Shown in pieces: positions 60,481 to 64,000 of a stretch of DNA of 64,000 nucleotides. Numbering within the stretch: the stretch's first letter is position 1; each line of letters starts with the position of its first letter. Source of the DNA: Streptomyces sp. CB01201 (GTDB lineage: Bacteria; Actinomycetota; Actinomycetes; Streptomycetales; Streptomycetaceae); NCBI RefSeq assembly GCF_002803085.1, contig NZ_NNBJ01000030.1, positions 62,001 through 126,000 of the forward strand, read 5' to 3'. Position numbers and translations under genes: made by a program. A model generated the notes under the pieces. The model had not been told where the DNA came from. It was given only the letters and a program-made list of their open reading frames with translations, and did not search any database.

Positions 60481-62055
60481 ATGGTGGTGCCCATGACGAC
60501 GACCACGAACAGCCCACCGGCCACGCCCACCCCGACGGATGCCACGGCCGCGACCGGGACCGGCGCCCCGCTGATGACCAGGACCCAGACCGTCATCGGC
60601 TTCATCGTCTGCATCGCCACGGTCCTGCTGGCCGTGCTCGACACGAACATCGTCTCGGCGGCGACCGTCCCCATCGCCCGCGATCTCGATCCGGTCCATG
60701 GAGTCGACAAGATCCCCTGGCTGATCAGCTCGTTCGCGCTCGCCTCGGCCGCGGCGCTGCCCCTGTACGGCAAGCTCTGCGACAGCCTCGGCGCGAAGAA
60801 GGTGTTCGTGGGGGCCGTCGCCTCCTTCCTGCTCGGCTCGGCCCTGTGCGGCGCGGCCCAGTCCATGACCGGACTCATCGCGGCCCGCGCCCTGCAAGGC
60901 CTCGGCGGCGGTGGCCTGATGAGCGTCACGATGGTGGTGCTCGCCCAGCTCAGAACCCCGGGCGGCGGAGGCGGCAGGGCGAGCGGCGTCGGCGGGATCG
61001 TCGCCGGCACCGGCATGGCGATCGGCCCCTGGATCGGCGGCACGCTGTCCGACCACGCCAACTGGCGCTGGATCTTCTACATCAACCTGCCGCTCGGCAT
61101 CGCCGCACTGATCGGCACGGTCCTCGTACTGAAGCTGCCGGTCTCCCCCGTGCGCCACCGCATCGACTACCTCGGCGCGGCCCTCGCCGCCGCGTTCACC
61201 AGCAGCCTGCTGCTCGCCACCAGCTGGGGCGGCAAGGACTACGCCTGGGCCTCGCCCCAGATCATCGGGCTGCTCACGACCTGCGCCCTCTCCCTCGTCC
61301 TGTTCCTGCGCCGCCAGGCCACGGCCGCCGAGCCGGTGCTTCCGCTCTCCATGTTCCAGGTGCCCCAGCTGCGCTACGGCTTCGCGATCCAGGGGCTGCT
61401 CGGCGCCGCGATGATGGGCGCACTCGTCTACGTCATGGTCTACCTCCAGGCGGTGCGCGGCATCGAGCCGGCCGCCGCCGGGCTCTACCTCATCCCCATG
61501 GCGATCGGCATGACCGTCGTCGGTCTCGGCGCCGGCAGGCTGTCCGAGCGCGGCTGGCGGATGAAGACCTTCGTACTGACCGGCACCCTCGCCTCCGCCC
61601 TCGGCCTCGCCCTGCTCGCCACCCTCGGCACCGACACCTCGCTCTGGCTGATCCGCGCCGCACTCCTGGTCATGGGCTGCGGGTTCGGCCTGCTCATAGG
61701 CCAGCTCATCCCGTACGTCCAAAACGCCGCCCCCGCACACCAGTTGGGCATCGCCACCACCAGCGTCCGGTTCTTCCAGACGCTGGGGAACGCGCTCGGC
61801 GCCGCCGTGTTCGGCACCCTGCTCAGCCGGGTGTACGAGGCGAAGGTGCCCGGTGGCTCGACCAGTGCCATCGCCCATCTGACCGGCGCCGCCCACACCA
61901 CCGCGGTGCACGGCTTCGTCACCGCGATGGACGTGGTCTTCCTGGTCGCGGCCGGGGTCATGGCCCTCGCCGCGGTGCTGGCCGCGCGGCTGCCCGCCGA
62001 GACGCAGGTCGCACCGGTACCGGCCCCGCGGGAACCCGAACTCAGCACCGCCTGA
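60481..62055 (+). CDS. MFS multidrug exporter (DHA2/EmrB type)
   Basis: A 524-residue transporter with fourteen predicted membrane segments. Visible are LAVLDTNIVSAATVPIA in helix 1, LYGKLCDSLGAKKVF (loop 2-3 motif), ARALQGLGGGG and the motif C-like GMAIGPWIGGTLS in helix 5. It exports a drug or toxic metabolite with proton exchange. ATG 60481 is used; ATG 60493 is also possible. It is controlled by the divergent TetR. Confidence 0.92.
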   Translation: MVVPMTTTTNSPPATPTPTDATAATGTGAPLMTRTQTVIGFIVCIATVLLAVLDTNIVSAATVPIARDLDPVHGVDKIPWLISSFALASAAALPLYGKLCDSLGAKKVFVGAVASFLLGSALCGAAQSMTGLIAARALQGLGGGGLMSVTMVVLAQLRTPGGGGGRASGVGGIVAGTGMAIGPWIGGTLSDHANWRWIFYINLPLGIAALIGTVLVLKLPVSPVRHRIDYLGAALAAAFTSSLLLATSWGGKDYAWASPQIIGLLTTCALSLVLFLRRQATAAEPVLPLSMFQVPQLRYGFAIQGLLGAAMMGALVYVMVYLQAVRGIEPAAAGLYLIPMAIGMTVVGLGAGRLSERGWRMKTFVLTGTLASALGLALLATLGTDTSLWLIRAALLVMGCGFGLLIGQLIPYVQNAAPAHQLGIATTSVRFFQTLGNALGAAVFGTLLSRVYEAKVPGGSTSAIAHLTGAAHTTAVHGFVTAMDVVFLVAAGVMALAAVLAARLPAETQVAPVPAPREPELSTA

Positions 62056-62058
62056 ACG

Positions 62059-62102
62059 CACTTCGGCCCCGTAACCCTCAACGGGCTTACGGGGCCGAAG
62101 TG
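62059..62102. terminator. Bidirectional terminator between the exporter and purL
   Basis: A 16-bp perfect stem, CACTTCGGCCCCGTAA, with a 12-base loop, between two convergent genes. Confidence 0.85.
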
Positions 62103-62112
62103 TTGGTGCGTA

Positions 62113-64000
62113 CTAGGCCAGCAGCGCGGGGATCGTCGCCTCGTGGGCCGTGCGCAGTTCCGCGAGGCCGAGGCTGAACTCGCCCTGGACCTCGATGGAT
62201 TCGCCGTCCACGACACCGATCCGGGTGGCCGGAAGGCCGCGCGCCCCGCACATGTCGGTGAAGCGCAGCTCCTCCGAGCGCGGCACGGACACGATCGCGC
62301 GGCCCGCCGACTCGCTGAACAGGAACGTGAACGCGTCCAGGCCGTCCGGGACGACCAGGCGCGCGCCGTTGCCGCCCTTGAGGCAGGACTCGGTCACCGC
62401 CTGGATCAGACCGCCGTCGGACAGGTCGTGCGCGGCGTCGATCATGCCGTCGCGGGAACCCGAGATGAGGATCTCGCCGAGCAGCTTCTCGCGGTCCAGG
62501 TCGACCTGCGGCGGCAGACCGCCCAGGTGGTCGTGGACGACCTGGGACCAGGCCGAGCCGCCGAACTCCTCACGGGTGTCACCGAGGAGGTAGAGCAGCT
62601 GCCCCTCCTGGGAGAACGCGATCGGGGTGCGCCGGTTCACGTCGTCGATCACGCCGAGCACCGCGACCACGGGGGTCGGGTGGATGGCGGTCTCGCCGGT
62701 CTGGTTGTAGAGCGAGACGTTGCCGCCGGTCACCGGGGTGCCGAGCTGGAGGCAGCCGTCCGCGAGACCACGGGTGGCCTCGGCGAACTGCCACATCACG
62801 TCCGGGTCCTCGGGGGAGCCGAAGTTGAGGCAGTCCGAGATGGCGAGGGGCTTCGCGCCGGAGGCCGCCACATTGCGGTAGGCCTCGGCGAGCGCGAGCT
62901 GGGCGCCGGTGTACGGGTCGAGCTTGGCGTACCGGCCGTTGCCGTCGGTCGCCATGGCCACGCCCAGGTTCGACTCCTCGTCGATCCGGACCATGCCCGC
63001 GTCCTCGGGCATCGCGAGCACCGTGTTGCCCTGCACGAAACGGTCGTACTGGTCGGTGATCCACGCCTTGGAGGCCTGGTTCGGGGAGCCGACCAGCTGG
63101 AGGACCTGCTCCTTCAGCTCGTCGCCCGACCGCGGGCGGGCCAGCTTGCCGGCGTCGTCGGCCTGGAGCGCGTCCTGCCAGGAGGGGCGGGCGAAGGGGC
63201 GGTGGTAGACCGGGCCCTCGTGCGCGACCGTGCGCGGCGGGACGTCCACGATCTGCTCGCCGTGCCAGAAGATCTCCAGCTGGGAGCCCTCGGTCACCTC
63301 ACCGATGACGGTGGCGATGACGTCCCACTTCTCGCAGATCTCCATGAAGCGGTCGACGTGCTGCGGCTCGACGACCGCGCACATGCGTTCCTGCGACTCG
63401 CTCATGAGGATCTCCTCGGGCGAGAGCGAGGAGTCGCGCAGCGGCACGGTGTCCAGCTCGACCCGCATGCCGCCGGAACCGGCGCTCGCCAGCTCCGAGG
63501 TCGCGCACGACAGGCCCGCGCCACCCAGGTCCTGGATGCCCGCGACGAGCTTCTCCCGGAAGATCTCCAGGGTGCACTCGATGAGGAGCTTCTCCTGGAA
63601 CGGGTCGCCGACCTGGACGGCCGGGCGCTTGGCCGGGCCGGTCGACTCGAAGGTCTCCGAGGCGAGCACCGAGACGCCGCCGATGCCGTCGCCGCCGGTG
63701 CGGGCGCCGTACAGGATGACCTTGTTGCCGGGACCGGACGCCTTGGCGAGGTGGATGTCCTCGTGCTTCATCACACCGATGCAGCCGGCGTTGACCAGCG
63801 GATTGCCCTGGTAGCAGGCGTCGAAGACGACCTCGCCGCCGATGTTCGGCAGGCCCAGGCAGTTGCCGTAGCCGCCGATGCCCGCGACGACACCGGGCAG
63901 CACGCGCTTGGTGTCGGGGTGGTCGGCCGCGCCGAAGCGCAGCGGGTCCACGACCGCGACCGGGCGCGCCCCCATGGCGAGGATGTCGCGGACGATGCCG
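62113..64000 (-). CDS. purL: Phosphoribosylformylglycinamidine synthase II, C-terminal part (N-terminus outside window)
   Basis: About 629 residues are visible; the frame is open to the right end of the window, so the start is missing (the whole protein is usually about 750 residues). Signatures: GIGGYGNCLGLPNIGGE, YGARTGGDGIGG, DLGGAGLSCATSELAS, GNVSLYNQTG and DLSDGGLIQ. It converts FGAR to FGAM in purine synthesis with PurQ and PurS. Leftward orientation. Confidence 0.95.
   Translation of the reverse strand, partial: GIVRDILAMGARPVAVVDPLRFGAADHPDTKRVLPGVVAGIGGYGNCLGLPNIGGEVVFDACYQGNPLVNAGCIGVMKHEDIHLAKASGPGNKVILYGARTGGDGIGGVSVLASETFESTGPAKRPAVQVGDPFQEKLLIECTLEIFREKLVAGIQDLGGAGLSCATSELASAGSGGMRVELDTVPLRDSSLSPEEILMSESQERMCAVVEPQHVDRFMEICEKWDVIATVIGEVTEGSQLEIFWHGEQIVDVPPRTVAHEGPVYHRPFARPSWQDALQADDAGKLARPRSGDELKEQVLQLVGSPNQASKAWITDQYDRFVQGNTVLAMPEDAGMVRIDEESNLGVAMATDGNGRYAKLDPYTGAQLALAEAYRNVAASGAKPLAISDCLNFGSPEDPDVMWQFAEATRGLADGCLQLGTPVTGGNVSLYNQTGETAIHPTPVVAVLGVIDDVNRRTPIAFSQEGQLLYLLGDTREEFGGSAWSQVVHDHLGGLPPQVDLDREKLLGEILISGSRDGMIDAAHDLSDGGLIQAVTESCLKGGNGARLVVPDGLDAFTFLFSESAGRAIVSVPRSEELRFTDMCGARGLPATRIGVVDGESIEVQGEFSLGLAELRTAHEATIPALLA

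Overview
This is a high-GC chromosomal segment from a Streptomyces species. Many genes start with GTG, translational overlaps (ATGA/GTGA) are common, and the core genes include bldC, valine dehydrogenase, a DUF3073 protein and dispersed pur genes. From memory, the order hrpA - bldC - vdh - purM - purF matches the conserved core of Streptomyces chromosomes. One gene, a SARP regulator, carries a rare TTA leucine codon.

Layout. (1) 1-7.7 kb: late region of a prophage, with the end of a tape-measure gene, a large tail protein, a beta-rich tail-tip protein, a papain-like protease, a GH25 lysozyme, a holin and small membrane proteins. (2) 7.7-10.7 kb: small accessory genes (CYTH domain protein, XRE regulator, zinc ribbons), ending at tRNA-Lys, a plausible integration site. 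(3) 11-21.7 kb: core or semi-core genes (amino-acid permease, HIT protein, DEAD-box helicase with a long RGG-like tail, lipoprotein, small zinc peptidase), a tRNA-Glu/Asp/Phe cluster, an AraC regulator, and three DUF1772 membrane proteins around an NmrA-like protein. (4) 22.3-43.2 kb: a biosynthetic gene cluster, the most unusual part of the window. (5) 43.3-49.6 kb: CcdA/DsbA-like pair, a secreted repeat protein, and the HrpA helicase. (6) 49.6-64 kb: a second tRNA-Asp whose 3' end and terminator are reiterated with a 108-bp period, then a DUF6274-like gene, bldC, vdh, a DUF3073 gene, purM, purF, a sulfatase, a TetR/MFS pair and the C-terminal part of purL.

The cluster. A TTA-containing SARP gene (leftward) faces a tightly coupled twelve-gene operon (23450-34561): alpha-oxoamine synthase, ketosynthase, MaoC-like dehydratase, stand-alone AMP ligase, carrier protein, TrpD-like, TrpA-like, ectoine-synthase-like cupin, acyl-CoA-dehydrogenase-like, TrpF-like, TrpC-like and alpha/beta hydrolase. 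It converges on a three-gene leftward operon (ACP, KAS III, FabG), which is divergent from a second rightward operon (CFA-type methyltransferase, Baeyer-Villiger-type monooxygenase, Tat-exported cytokinin-dehydrogenase-like oxidase, SRPBCC protein, alpha/beta hydrolase, phosphopantetheinyl transferase). The AMP ligase, carrier protein and acyl-CoA dehydrogenase resemble the trio that converts proline to a pyrrole-2-carboxyl thioester in prodiginine and pyoluteorin pathways. The four Trp-like enzymes keep their catalytic residues but differ at family-conserved substrate-binding motifs, and TrpE and TrpB are missing. My reading is a pathway that joins a pyrrolyl or acyl thioester to a ring built by tryptophan-pathway chemistry, possibly on an acceptor other than anthranilate. 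I do not recognise a known product, so this is the best candidate for an undescribed system here.
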